Shown: piece by piece, positions 23,564 to 31,699 of the stretch
Position numbering within the stretch: position 1 is the stretch's first letter
How the letters are laid out: every line of letters begins with the position of its first letter
Assembly (NCBI GenBank): GCA_035938875.1
Contig: DASZGL010000020.1
Span: 1-47,765 of the forward strand
DNA length: 47,765 bases
Direction of reading: 5' to 3'
From: DASZGL01 sp035938875
GTDB lineage: Bacteria > Chloroflexota > Dormibacteria > Aeolococcales > Aeolococcaceae
Notes under the pieces: generated by a model
What the model was told of the DNA's origin: nothing
The model's input: the letters and a program-made list of their open reading frames with translations, nothing else
Database searches by the model: none
Translations under genes and position numbers: made by a program

Positions 23564-23593
23564 AGTATACCCCGCCGTCGAGTTCGGCGGCAA
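23564..23593 (-). promoter_or_regulatory. Promoter upstream of infA
   Basis: On the minus strand: -35 TTGCCG (23593-23588), an 18-base spacer and -10 TATACT (23569-23564), five of six matches to TATAAT. It sits in the 109-base gap between map and infA, the largest gap inside the spc/alpha part of the array. The 5' leader would be about 35 bases. Confidence 0.7.
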
Positions 23594-23631
23594 ATCGAGC
23601 GGGGTGGGCGCGGGCCTCACCGACCACCGCC

Positions 23632-24414
23632 TCAGGCCGCCTCGTCGCGGGCGGTCAGGACCACCGGCCCGGACTCGGTGACGGCCACGGTGTGCTCGAA
23701 GTAGCAGCTCAGCTTGTGGTCGACGGTGACCACGGTCCAGCCGTCGTCGAGGGTGCGCACCCGCGGTGAGCCGGCGTTGACCATCGGCTCGATGGCCAGC
23801 ACGTAGCCGGGTTTGAGGGTGTTTCCCGGGCTGCCCTCGATGACGTAATTGGGAACCTGGGGCGGCTCGTGCATGTTGCGACCGATGCCGTGCCCGACGT
23901 AATTGCGGACCACCGAGTAGCCCTGCGCCTCGACGTACCCCTGCACCGCGGCGCCGATGTCACCGATGCGGTTGCCGGGGCGTGCCGCGGCGATGCCCCG
24001 CTCCAGGGCCTCGCGGGTGACCGAGATCATCTTGCGCACCTCGGCGCTCGGCTCACCACAGGGCACGCTCAGGCCGCTGTCGGCCCACCAACCGTCGAGG
24101 ATCAAGCCGCAATCGAGGGAGACCAGGTCACCGTCGCGGAGAACGCGCGGACTCGGCATGCCGTGGACGACCTCGTCGTTGACCGACACGCACAGCGAGT
24201 AGGGGTAGTCGTAGTAGCCGAGGAATCCCGGGATGCAGCCGTGGTCGCGGATGAAGGTGTCCGCTTCCTGGTTGAGGTCCATCGTGGTGATCCCGGGACG
24301 CACAGCCGTGGCCAGGTGGGTGAGACAGGCGCCGAGGATGCGACCGGCCTCGTGCATCTTGGCGATCTCCTCGGGCCGCTTGAGGCGGAATGTCGCTTCG
24401 CTGCGTGTGCTCAT
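23632..24414 (-). CDS. map: Methionine aminopeptidase type I
   Basis: 260 residues. Pita-bread fold with the metal ligands visible: Asp101 and Asp112 in SLDCGLILDGWWADSG, the His in NYVGHGIGRNMHEPP, the Glu in LAIEPMV and the Glu in FEHTVAVTE; His84 in VNDEVVHGMP is the substrate-binding His. Removes the N-terminal Met from new proteins. The ATG overlaps the adk stop (ATGA). No N-terminal zinc/SH3 extension. Confidence 0.97.
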   Translation of the reverse strand: MSTRSEATFRLKRPEEIAKMHEAGRILGACLTHLATAVRPGITTMDLNQEADTFIRDHGCIPGFLGYYDYPYSLCVSVNDEVVHGMPSPRVLRDGDLVSLDCGLILDGWWADSGLSVPCGEPSAEVRKMISVTREALERGIAAARPGNRIGDIGAAVQGYVEAQGYSVVRNYVGHGIGRNMHEPPQVPNYVIEGSPGNTLKPGYVLAIEPMVNAGSPRVRTLDDGWTVVTVDHKLSCYFEHTVAVTESGPVVLTARDEAA

Positions 24415-24998
24415 GCGGCTACCCCTCCAGAACCATCGAGGAACGCGTTCCTGATGCGCTGCTGCACTTCTTCGATGGAACCGACGCCATCGACGCGGCG
24501 GATCCGAGTCCCGGTCGACTCGTAGTACTGCAGCACCGGCTCGGTCTCGGTCGCGTACACCTGCAGCCGGTTGCGCAGAACATCTGGCGTGTCATCGGTG
24601 CGTCCCTCGTCCGCAGAGCGTCGCAGGACGCGGTCGACGAGCACGTCCTCCGGTGCATCGAGGAACAGCACCAGGTCGACCGTACGGCCGCTGCGGCGGA
24701 GCATAGCGTCGAGCGCCTGCGCCTGAGGCACAGTCCGCGGGAATCCGTCGAGCAGGACACCGGTGCGGGCGTCGTCGTGTCGCAGCCGCTCCTCGAGGAC
24801 CCGGACGACGAGATCGTCGGGCACCAGATCCCCCGCGTCCATGATCGGCTCCACCTCGCGGCCCAACACACTCCCCTTCTCCACCTCGGCTCGGAGCATC
24901 TCGCCCGTGGAGACATGCGCCAGCGAGAACGTCTTGCAGATGAACCACGACTGGGTTCCCTTGCCGCTGCCAGGTGGCCCGAAGAGCACAGCGATCAT
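24411..24998 (-). CDS. adk: Adenylate kinase
   Basis: 195 residues. P-loop GPPGSGKGTQS, DLVPDDLVVRVLEERL, LLDGFPRTVPQAQALD and the short LID region RVLRRSADEGRTDDTPDVLRNRLQVY. The LID has no zinc cysteines and is shorter than the E. coli form. Interconverts AMP, ADP and ATP. The ATG overlaps the secY stop (ATGA). Confidence 0.96.
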   Translation of the reverse strand: MIAVLFGPPGSGKGTQSWFICKTFSLAHVSTGEMLRAEVEKGSVLGREVEPIMDAGDLVPDDLVVRVLEERLRHDDARTGVLLDGFPRTVPQAQALDAMLRRSGRTVDLVLFLDAPEDVLVDRVLRRSADEGRTDDTPDVLRNRLQVYATETEPVLQYYESTGTRIRRVDGVGSIEEVQQRIRNAFLDGSGGVAA

Positions 24999-26323
24999 TT
25001 GATGAAGCCGCGGTACTGCCGCATCATCAGCTGGGTTTCGATCTGCTGCATGGTGTCCAGGGCGACACCGACGACGATGAGCACAGCGGTGCCACCGAGA
25101 TACAGGCTCGATGTCGACACCCCGGTGACGAAGCTTGTTCCCAGGGGGAGCACTACGGTGATGACCGCGAGGAACAGAGCCCCCGCCAAGGTTATTCGAC
25201 CCATCACCCGGCCCAAGTAGTCAGCCGTCCACCTCCCGGGACGGATGCCAGGTATGTAGACGGAGCGTTTCTTGAAGTCGTCGGCGACGTCGTTGGGGTC
25301 GAAGACCACCGCCGTGTAGAAGTAGGTGAAGCCGAGGATGAGCAGGAAGTAGATTCCGTTGTAGAGGACGTTGGTGAGCAGTGACGGTCCGTTGGGCTGC
25401 CAGTTGTTACGGACCCAGTCGGCAAAGCGCCCCACCGCGCCTCCTGCGTTCTGGAAGAAGTTGGCGAAAATGGTGGGGAACGCCATGATTGAGATGGCGA
25501 AGATGATGGGGATGACACCGCCGGCGTTGACCCGCAGCGGCAGGAAGCTTCGCCGCCCCTGTGTCGCCTGGCCGGCGCGGGGGTTGATCACCCGCTGGGC
25601 CGACTGGATGGGGATCTTCCTCTGCGCCTGCTGCACCTCGATGATGAAGGCGGTGACCAGGGTGGCGACGATCGCCATCACCGCCAGCTGGACCACGTGC
25701 GAGCCGCCGGTGCTGCCGTAGGTGTAGATGGCACCGGGCAGACGCCCGATGATGCCGGCGAAGATCACCAGCGAGACGCCGTTGCCGACACCGTATTCGG
25801 TGATCAGCTCACCCAGCCACATCAGCACGATGGTCCCGGCCGTCAAGGTGACGATGATCTCGATGACCGTTCCCGCACTGGGATTGGGCAGCACCGCACC
25901 ACCGGGCAATGAGCGGCTGCTGAAGAGCACGGTGAGTCCGTAGGCCTGGAGCGCGCCCAGCGCGACGGTCAGCCATCGCGTGTAGCGGGTGATCCGCTTG
26001 CGCCCCTGCTCACCCTCCTTGGCCATCTCCTTGAGACGGATGGAGACAACCGTCATCAGCTGCATGATGATGGTGGCGTTGATGTAGGGGTTGACGCCCA
26101 TGGCGACGATGGAGAACGTGCTCAGGCCGCCGCCGCTGAACAGGTTGAGCAAGCCCAGCAGCGAGTTGTTGTTGAACAGCGTGCTCAGCGCGTTCTTGTC
26201 GGCGCCGGGGATCGAGATGCTGGCGAGGACGCGGAAGACCATGAGCAGGCCGACGGTGAAGAGGAGCTTGCGACGCAGCTCGGGGATCCGCATCGCCTGG
26301 CCGAGCGCCTCGAGGAGGTTCAA
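24995..26323 (-). CDS. secY: Preprotein translocase subunit SecY
   Basis: 442 residues with ten membrane segments. Motifs GVNPYINATIIMQLM (the plug/TM2 region), GQQGRKRITRYTRW-like segment, EYGVGNGVSLVIFAGI, the cytoplasmic loop QRVINPRAGQATQGRRSFLPLRVNAGGVIPIIFA, DDFKKRSVYIPGIRPGRWTADYL and MRQYRGFIK at the end. TTG start with AGAAGG seven bases upstream. Core of the Sec channel. Confidence 0.97.
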   Translation of the reverse strand: MNLLEALGQAMRIPELRRKLLFTVGLLMVFRVLASISIPGADKNALSTLFNNNSLLGLLNLFSGGGLSTFSIVAMGVNPYINATIIMQLMTVVSIRLKEMAKEGEQGRKRITRYTRWLTVALGALQAYGLTVLFSSRSLPGGAVLPNPSAGTVIEIIVTLTAGTIVLMWLGELITEYGVGNGVSLVIFAGIIGRLPGAIYTYGSTGGSHVVQLAVMAIVATLVTAFIIEVQQAQRKIPIQSAQRVINPRAGQATQGRRSFLPLRVNAGGVIPIIFAISIMAFPTIFANFFQNAGGAVGRFADWVRNNWQPNGPSLLTNVLYNGIYFLLILGFTYFYTAVVFDPNDVADDFKKRSVYIPGIRPGRWTADYLGRVMGRITLAGALFLAVITVVLPLGTSFVTGVSTSSLYLGGTAVLIVVGVALDTMQQIETQLMMRQYRGFIK

Positions 26324-26326
26324 GGG

Positions 26327-26980
26327 TCAGCCTTCTTCGTCCTGGCTCGGTTTCGCGGTATCGCTGTCACCGCCGCGGGCGTCGGCTGGTGGCGCGGTCT
26401 CGGCCGCCGCTGCGCTCGCGCGAGGCGCAGCCGGCTGCGCCTCGTCCTCGTCAGAGCCCGCCTGTGCCTGGGCCTTGCCCTTGCCTTTCTTGGCGGTGCC
26501 CCGCCGCTTGCGCGGCGCCTTGTCACCGCGCTGCGGCCCGATGAGCTCGACGGTGCCTCCCGCGGCCTCCACCGCGGCGCGTGCCTTCGCCGAGATGCGA
26601 TGCACACGCAGGGTGAGGGCGACGCGCAGGTCACCCTCGCTGAGCACCTTGACGCCGTCGCGTGAGCGGCTGATCAGGCCGACATCGCGCAGGGTCTGCG
26701 CGTCGACGACGCTGTTGGCCTCGAAGCGATTGAGCTTGCCGACGTTGATGACGGCGAAGTCCTTGCGAAAGCGGTTGTGAAAGCCGCGCAGCTTGGGCAG
26801 CCGTTGCGCGAGTCGCATCTGGCCGCCTTCGAATCCCTTGGGAAGCCCCACGCTGCTACGCGAACCCTGGCCCTTCTGACCGCGACCGCTGGTCTTGCCC
26901 TGACCGGAGCTGATGCCGCGACCGACGCGCGTCCGCTTGGTGCGGCTGCCCTCCGCCGGCCTCACCTCGTGCAGCCTCAT
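26327..26980 (-). CDS. rplO: 50S ribosomal protein L15 with acidic C-terminal extension
   Basis: 217 residues; the family is usually near 146. Residues 1-148 are ordinary L15 (VRPAEGSRTKRTRVGRGI, GQGKTSGRGQKGQGSRS, FEGGQMRLAQRLPKLRGF). The last ~70 residues are low complexity: first Lys/Arg-rich, then Ala, Glu, Asp and Gln. The ATG overlaps the rpmD stop (ATGA). Confidence 0.95.
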   Translation of the reverse strand: MRLHEVRPAEGSRTKRTRVGRGISSGQGKTSGRGQKGQGSRSSVGLPKGFEGGQMRLAQRLPKLRGFHNRFRKDFAVINVGKLNRFEANSVVDAQTLRDVGLISRSRDGVKVLSEGDLRVALTLRVHRISAKARAAVEAAGGTVELIGPQRGDKAPRKRRGTAKKGKGKAQAQAGSDEDEAQPAAPRASAAAAETAPPADARGGDSDTAKPSQDEEG

Positions 26981-27216
26981 CCTGCGACCTCCGCAGCTTG
27001 CCGCTCAAGCAGTGCCATCCCCGCGGGCGAGTCCGCAGGCACGCCATTGACGCTGACCAGGTGACGCACCTTCTGCAGCATGCCGCGAAGCGTCGGCGTA
27101 TACGGGTGCTCGACCGTCTGGTTCAGCCGCCGAAGCCCCAGGGCGGCGACGGTCGCCTTCTGGTCTCGCGCGTAGCCGATGGCGCTCTTGCGGTAGGTGA
27201 CGCGCAGCGTGCTCAC
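26977..27216 (-). CDS. rpmD: 50S ribosomal protein L30
   Basis: 79 residues, slightly longer than the common 60. LRVTYRKSAIGYARDQKATVAALGLRRLNQTVEHPYTPTLRGMLQKVRHLVSV is the L30 domain; the last ~20 residues are an extension. GTG start overlapping the rpsE stop (GTGA). Confidence 0.95.
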   Translation of the reverse strand: MSTLRVTYRKSAIGYARDQKATVAALGLRRLNQTVEHPYTPTLRGMLQKVRHLVSVNGVPADSPAGMALLERQAAEVAG

Positions 27217-27788
27217 GCGCTCACCGGCACCGGGGTCTGCGGTTCGGCGAGCATCTGCTCGGCACGTCGTTTGCCGACGATCTCGTCGGGACGCTTGCCC
27301 CGCGCGTCGGCCACCTCGCGCAGGGTGCGCAGACTGGCCAGGGCACCGATGGTGGCGCGAACGACATTGATGGGGTTGTTGGTGCCCAGCGACTTGGTGA
27401 GGATGTCGTGTATCCCCGCCGCCTCCACGACGGCCCGCATCGCGCCACCGCTGATGACGCCGGTGCCCGGCACCGCAGGCTTGAGGAGCACCTTGGCGGC
27501 CCCGAGCTTGTAGCGGATCTCATGGGGAATGGTGGTGCCAACCATGGGGACGGTGATCATGTTCTTCTTGGCGTCCTCGACGCCCTTGCGAATCGCGTCC
27601 GGAACTTCTCCGGCCTTGCCCAGCCCGACACCGACACGCCCCTGACCGTCGCCGACGACGATGAGGGCGCTGAAGGAGAAGCGGCGCCCGCCCTTGACCA
27701 CCTTGGCCACGCGGTTGAGCGAGACCACCTTCTCCTGCAGTTCCGAGCCTGTGCCGCGGTCGTCGCGGCGGTCCATGCGCATGCTCAT
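27213..27788 (-). CDS. rpsE: 30S ribosomal protein S5
   Basis: 191 residues. LQEKVVSLNRVAKVVKGGRRFSFSALIVVGDGQGRVGVGLGKAGEVPDAIRKGVEDAKKN covers the double-stranded RNA-binding domain, and GTGVISGGAMRAVVEAAGIHDILTKSLGTNNPINVVRAT the second domain. Full length. Starts at the stop of rplR. Confidence 0.97.
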   Translation of the reverse strand: MSMRMDRRDDRGTGSELQEKVVSLNRVAKVVKGGRRFSFSALIVVGDGQGRVGVGLGKAGEVPDAIRKGVEDAKKNMITVPMVGTTIPHEIRYKLGAAKVLLKPAVPGTGVISGGAMRAVVEAAGIHDILTKSLGTNNPINVVRATIGALASLRTLREVADARGKRPDEIVGKRRAEQMLAEPQTPVPVSA

Positions 27789-28157
27789 CTAAAACTCCAG
27801 TCCGGCTTCACGCGCGGCATCAGCCAGGGCCTTGACCCGGCCGTGGTAGAGGTAGCCGCCGCGGTCGAAGACCACCTGCTTGGCGCCCGCGGCAATGGCC
27901 CGCTCGGCGATGGCGCGACCCACGGCGGTTGCCGCCGCGGCATTGGGTGATGCCTTGCCTGCGGGGCGCAGCGCCGCCTCGTGCGTCGACGCCGCAGCCA
28001 GGGTATGGCCCTGGGTGTCGTCGATGATCTGCACCGAGATGTGATGCAGGCTGCGGAACACCGCCAGCCGGGGCCTGGCCGCGGTGCCACGCACACTCTT
28101 GCGCACGCGGACGTGACGGCGGTCGCGTGCAGCGCGTCGATCGTGCTTGGTGAACAT
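27789..28157 (-). CDS. rplR: 50S ribosomal protein L18
   Basis: 122 residues. RRHVRVRKSVRGTAARPRLAVFRSLHHISVQIIDDTQGHTLAAAST and the end VVFDRGGYLYHGRVKALADAAREAGLEF. Binds 5S rRNA. Eight bases after rplF. Confidence 0.97.
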   Translation of the reverse strand: MFTKHDRRAARDRRHVRVRKSVRGTAARPRLAVFRSLHHISVQIIDDTQGHTLAAASTHEAALRPAGKASPNAAAATAVGRAIAERAIAAGAKQVVFDRGGYLYHGRVKALADAAREAGLEF

Positions 28158-28165
28158 CAGTTGTC

Positions 28166-28717
28166 CTACTTGGTCTTTCCGGCCTTGCCCGACTTGCCCG
28201 CCTTACGACGCAGCCGCTCCCCGCGATAGAGGATGCCCTTGCCCTTGTACGGCTCCGGTTTGCGGAATGAGCGGATCTTCGCCGCCACCTGGCCGACGGC
28301 CTCCTTGCTCGATCCCCTCACCGTGATCTGCGTCGGCGCCGGCACGTCGATGCTGACGCCCTCGGGCGGCGTGTAGCGGATCGGGTGCGAATAGCCGAGG
28401 TTGAGCACCAGGTCATCACCTTGCTTGGCGGCGCGATAGCCGACGCCAACCATGTCGAGTTGTTGCGTGAATCCCTTGCTGACGCCCTCGACCATGTTGG
28501 CGATGAGCGTTCGTGTCAGTCCGTGCAACGCGCGATGGGTTGTCGTGTCGGTGGGCCGGGTGACGACGATTGTGGAGTCCGCGACGGTGATCAGCATCGA
28601 GGGCGGCAGCGAACGCTCGAGCACGCCGAGCGATCCCTTGACCTCGATGTGACTGCCGGTGAGGGTCACCTCGACCCCGGCAGGAACGCTCACAGGAAGC
28701 TTGCCGATTCGCGACAT
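28166..28717 (-). CDS. rplF: 50S ribosomal protein L6
   Basis: 183 residues. MSRIGKLPVSVPAGVEVTL, ALHGLTRTLIANMVEGVSKGFTQQLDMVGVGYRA and the C-terminal signature EPYKGKGILYRGERLRRKAGKSGKAGK. Five bases after rpsH. Confidence 0.97.
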   Translation of the reverse strand: MSRIGKLPVSVPAGVEVTLTGSHIEVKGSLGVLERSLPPSMLITVADSTIVVTRPTDTTTHRALHGLTRTLIANMVEGVSKGFTQQLDMVGVGYRAAKQGDDLVLNLGYSHPIRYTPPEGVSIDVPAPTQITVRGSSKEAVGQVAAKIRSFRKPEPYKGKGILYRGERLRRKAGKSGKAGKTK

Positions 28718-28722
28718 GACAG

Positions 28723-29124
28723 CTACCAGACGTAGGCAACCACCTCGCCGCCCAGGCCGGCACGCTGCGCGGCGTGCCCGGTCATGAGACCCTGCGAGGT
28801 GGAGATGATGGCGATGCCGAGCCCGCCGATGACCCGGGGGATCTCGGTCTTGCGGGCGTAGACGCGCAGGCCCGGGCGGCTGATGCGCCGCAGTCCGCTG
28901 AGCGCGCGGCCGCGCGTGGTGGTCCGCGGCTTGAGCTCGATGGTGAGCACCTGGCCGGGGCCAGCGGGCTCGCTGACCATGAATGCGGAGATGAAGCCCT
29001 CCTCCTTGAGCAGCCGGGCGATCTCCACCTTCATCTTGGCGGCGGGAATGGTCACGGTGCGGTGATTCGCCGCGTTGGCGTTGCGCACCCGGGTGAGCAT
29101 GTCAGCGATGGTGTCGCTGGTCAT
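28723..29124 (-). CDS. rpsH: 30S ribosomal protein S8
   Basis: 133 residues. DTIADMLTRVRNANAANHRTVTIPAAKMKVEIARLLKEEGFI, then STSQGLMTGHAAQRAGLGGEVVAYVW. ATG 29124 is in the standard place; the longer frame upstream is a shadow of rpsZ. S8 is the autoregulator of the spc operon in E. coli; no site was recognised here. Confidence 0.97.
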   Translation of the reverse strand: MTSDTIADMLTRVRNANAANHRTVTIPAAKMKVEIARLLKEEGFISAFMVSEPAGPGQVLTIELKPRTTTRGRALSGLRRISRPGLRVYARKTEIPRVIGGLGIAIISTSQGLMTGHAAQRAGLGGEVVAYVW

Positions 29125-29131
29125 CGCCGGC

Positions 29132-29317
29132 TCACCAGCTCGACTTCTTGACGCCGGGGATGAGACCCATGCTGGCGTGGGTGCGGAAGCAGATGCGGCA
29201 CATGCCGAACTTGCGCATGTAGGCGCGCGAGCGGCCGCACAGACCACAGCGGTGGTACTCCTGCACCCGGTACTTGCCGGGGCGCAGTGCTTTGGCGATG
29301 AGCGATTTCTTGGCCAA
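29132..29317 (-). CDS. rpsZ: 30S ribosomal protein S14 type Z (zinc-binding)
   Basis: 61 residues: MAKKSLIAKALRPGKYRVQ, Cys24, Cys27, Cys40 and Cys43 as a zinc finger, and the end GLIPGVKKSSW. TTG start with GAGG seven to eight bases upstream. The short zinc form is typical of Gram-positive lineages. Confidence 0.96.
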   Translation of the reverse strand: MAKKSLIAKALRPGKYRVQEYHRCGLCGRSRAYMRKFGMCRICFRTHASMGLIPGVKKSSW

Positions 29318-29381
29318 TCTGTCTACCTCGCCGTGCCGTATCGAGAACTGCCCGACGCGCACGGAGTGATGAGAGTGCGGA

Positions 29382-29960
29382 TCACTGTTGACCCGCCTTG
29401 CGGAAGGGCATGCCCAGCTGGGTGAGCAAGGCACGACCCTCGTCGTCGGTCTTCGCGGTGGTCACGATGCAGACCTCGAGCCCACGAAGCTTGTCGATCT
29501 TGTCGTAGTCGATCTCGGGGAAGACGAGCTGCTCGCGTAGCCCGAGGGTGTAGTTGCCGTGTCCGTCGAACGCCTTGGGGTCGGTGCCGCGGAAGTCGCG
29601 GATCCTGGGCAGGGCGACGTTGATCAGCTTGTCGAGAAACTCATACATGCGACTGCCCCGCAGCGTCACCTTGATGCCGATGGGCATGCCCTCGCGCAGC
29701 TTGAACGCCGCCACCGACTTGCGTGCTCGGATGACGATCGGAGCCTGCCCGGTGATGGTGCGGATGTCGGCGCTGGCGGCATCAACGGCGCGGCCGTTCT
29801 GGATGGCCTCTCCGAGTCCGACATTGATCACCAGCTTCTCCACCTGCGGCACCTGCATGGCGTTCTGGTAGCGGAATTCCTTGACCAGTGCAGGGACGGC
29901 AGCGTCGAGATACTGGCGGTGGAGCCGCGGCTTCTCTGCGGGGGCGATGGCCGCTGCCAT
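29382..29960 (-). CDS. rplE: 50S ribosomal protein L5
   Basis: 192 residues. YQNAMQVPQVEKLVINVGLGEA, TGQAPIVIRARKSVAAFKLREGMPIGIKVTLRG, FDGHGNYTLGLREQLVFPEIDYDKID and CIVTTAKTDDEGRALLTQLGMPF. Binds 5S rRNA. ATG 29960 overlaps the rplX stop by one base. Confidence 0.97.
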   Translation of the reverse strand: MAAAIAPAEKPRLHRQYLDAAVPALVKEFRYQNAMQVPQVEKLVINVGLGEAIQNGRAVDAASADIRTITGQAPIVIRARKSVAAFKLREGMPIGIKVTLRGSRMYEFLDKLINVALPRIRDFRGTDPKAFDGHGNYTLGLREQLVFPEIDYDKIDKLRGLEVCIVTTAKTDDEGRALLTQLGMPFRKAGQQ

Positions 29961-30373
29961 CAGGCGATCCCCGTGCGCTCGTGGCGCTCGCCGCACTTCT
30001 TGCAGACGATGACCTTCTCGCCGTCCTCCGCCACCGCCCGCGAGATCCGCGTCGGTTGCTCGCACCGATTGCAGACGAGCATCACATTGCTGTAGGCGAT
30101 GGGCGCGTCGAAGTCGACGACACCGCCCTGGAGGTTTCCCTTCACCCCGGCGCGGGTGTGGCGCTTGAGGATGTTGACCCCGCGGACGACGATGCGCTGT
30201 TCAGCCGGCATGGTCCTCTCGACGACGCCACGCTTGCCCCTGTCCTTGCCGGCGAGCACCACCACGGTGTCCCCCTGGCGGATGTCGAGGGGGCGGGCGT
30301 TGCCATGTGCCCAGCCGCGGTGCTTGAGCTCCACCCGCAGGCGCTGCGCGGGCGTGCGACGCTTGCGCTTCAT
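29960..30373 (-). CDS. rplX: 50S ribosomal protein L24 with N-terminal extension and a Cys4 C-terminus
   Basis: 137 residues, longer than the usual ~105. About 28 extra basic residues precede the KOW domain (IRQGDTVVVLAGKDRGKRGVVERTMP). Near the end Cys101, Cys104, Cys124 and Cys127 (VCNRC, VCKKCGER) form a probable zinc site. ATG 30373 has GGAGG seven bases upstream; a GTG at 30376 is also in frame. Confidence 0.95.
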   Translation of the reverse strand: MKRKRRTPAQRLRVELKHRGWAHGNARPLDIRQGDTVVVLAGKDRGKRGVVERTMPAEQRIVVRGVNILKRHTRAGVKGNLQGGVVDFDAPIAYSNVMLVCNRCEQPTRISRAVAEDGEKVIVCKKCGERHERTGIA

Positions 30374-30741
30374 CACAGCACCTCCGGCGCGAGGCTGACA
30401 ATCTTCATGAAGTTGCGCTCACGCAGCTCGCGGGCAACAGGTCCGAAGATGCGTGTACCGCGGGGATTGTTCTGCGGGGTGATCAGCACCGCGGCATTCT
30501 CATCGAAACGGATGTGGCTGCCATCAGGACGACCGAACTCCTTGGCGACGCGCACGACTACGGCGCGAACCACGTCACCCTTCTTCACCTGGGCGTTGGG
30601 CTGCGCCACCTTCACCGTGCCGACGATGACGTCGCCGACCGACGCGTACTTGCGGTAGCTGCCGCCGAGCACGCGGATGCACAGCAGCTCGCGAGCGCCG
30701 CTGTTGTCGGCAACTTTGAGGACGGATTCCTGCTGGATCAC
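30373..30741 (-). CDS. rplN: 50S ribosomal protein L14
   Basis: 122 residues. Begins with a GTG (IQQESVLKVADNSGARELLCIRVLGGS), then KKGDVVRAVVVRVAKEF and GTRIFGPVARELRERNFMKIVSLAPEVL. The GTG overlaps the rpsQ stop (GTGA) and gives the exact family length. Confidence 0.97.
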   Translation of the reverse strand: MIQQESVLKVADNSGARELLCIRVLGGSYRKYASVGDVIVGTVKVAQPNAQVKKGDVVRAVVVRVAKEFGRPDGSHIRFDENAAVLITPQNNPRGTRIFGPVARELRERNFMKIVSLAPEVL

Positions 30742-31016
30742 TTCGCCTTCTCGAGGATCTCCGCAACTCGCCAGCGCTTGTCTTTGGAGAGCGGACGCGT
30801 CTCCACCAGGCGGACGCGGTCGCCGACGCCACACTGGTTTTCCTGGTCGTGAGCCTTGAGCCGCGTGCGCCGGCGAACGACCTTCTTGTACAGCGGATGC
30901 GGCTTCAGCTCCTGGACGACGACGACCACCGTCTGCGCCATGCGGTCGCTGACGACGAGCCCCTCGCGCACCTTGCGACGGCCACGGCTGACGGTCGCTG
31001 TCACCTGCTCAGCCAT
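30738..31016 (-). CDS. rpsQ: 30S ribosomal protein S17
   Basis: 92 residues. RRKVREGLVVSDRMAQTVVVVVQELKPHPLYKKVVRRRTRLKAHDQENQCGVGDRVRLVETRPLSKDKRWRV. ATG 31016 was chosen by family length; the long open frame upstream is a shadow of rpmC and rplP. Confidence 0.96.
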   Translation of the reverse strand: MAEQVTATVSRGRRKVREGLVVSDRMAQTVVVVVQELKPHPLYKKVVRRRTRLKAHDQENQCGVGDRVRLVETRPLSKDKRWRVAEILEKAK

Positions 31017-31021
31017 GATGC

Positions 31022-31252
31022 TTACTCCTCCTCCGCCACGGGATGCGCCGCGACGCGCGCCTGGATCTGCACGGTCATGACCCGGGCGATCTCGCGGCGC
31101 AACTGGCGGATCTGGCGGTGGTTCTCCACCTGGCCGGTGGCCTGCTGAAAGCGCACCTCGAAAAGCTTGCGCCGCTGCTGACGCAGGTGCTCGTCGAGCT
31201 CGTCGGCGCTCATGTCGCGCAGCTCGTCCGTGTGTTGGGCGTTCTTGGTCAT
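31022..31252 (-). CDS. rpmC: 50S ribosomal protein L29
   Basis: 76 residues: two helices, ELRDMSADELDEHLRQQRRKLFEVRFQQATGQVENHRQIRQLRREIARVMTV, with a short acidic tail. The ATG overlaps the rplP stop (ATGA). Confidence 0.96.
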   Translation of the reverse strand: MTKNAQHTDELRDMSADELDEHLRQQRRKLFEVRFQQATGQVENHRQIRQLRREIARVMTVQIQARVAAHPVAEEE

Positions 31253-31695
31253 ACGTCTGTCTCTGCGGAGTGGACCTCGGCTCCGGGCTCCTCACGGATG
31301 ACGAAGCGCGTGGGAATGGGCAGCTTGTGCGCCGCGAGCCGCATCGCCTCCTTCGCGGTCTGGTGCGACACGCCGGACATCTCGAAGAGCACCCGGCCGG
31401 GTTTGACCACGGCCGCCCATCCCTCAGGAGCGCCTTTGCCGCTTCCCATGCGCGTCTCCGCCGGCTTCTTGGTGAATGAGTGATCGGGAAAGACACGGAT
31501 CCATATCTGGCCGCCGCGCTTGACGTGCCGAGTCATCGCCCGCCGTGCAGCCTCGATCTGCCGGTTGGTCATCCAGCACGCCTCCAACGCCTGCAGCCCG
31601 TAGCTGCCGAAGGCGATGCTGCTGCCGCGCTGCGCGGCGCCCTGCCGCCGGCCGCGGTGGAGCTTGCGGTGCTTGGTGCGCTTGGGCATCAGCAT
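31249..31695 (-). CDS. rplP: 50S ribosomal protein L16
   Basis: 148 residues. MPKRTKHRKLHRGRRQG, IAFGSYGLQALEACWMTNRQIEAARRAMTRHVKRGG, RVFPDHSFTKKPAETRMGSGKGAPEGWAAVVKPG. ATG 31695 has GGAGGAG seven bases upstream; a second ATG two codons in (31689) matches the usual MPKR start. Contacts the tRNA in the A site region. Confidence 0.96.
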   Translation of the reverse strand: MLMPKRTKHRKLHRGRRQGAAQRGSSIAFGSYGLQALEACWMTNRQIEAARRAMTRHVKRGGQIWIRVFPDHSFTKKPAETRMGSGKGAPEGWAAVVKPGRVLFEMSGVSHQTAKEAMRLAAHKLPIPTRFVIREEPGAEVHSAETDV

Positions 31696-31699
31696 GCGA

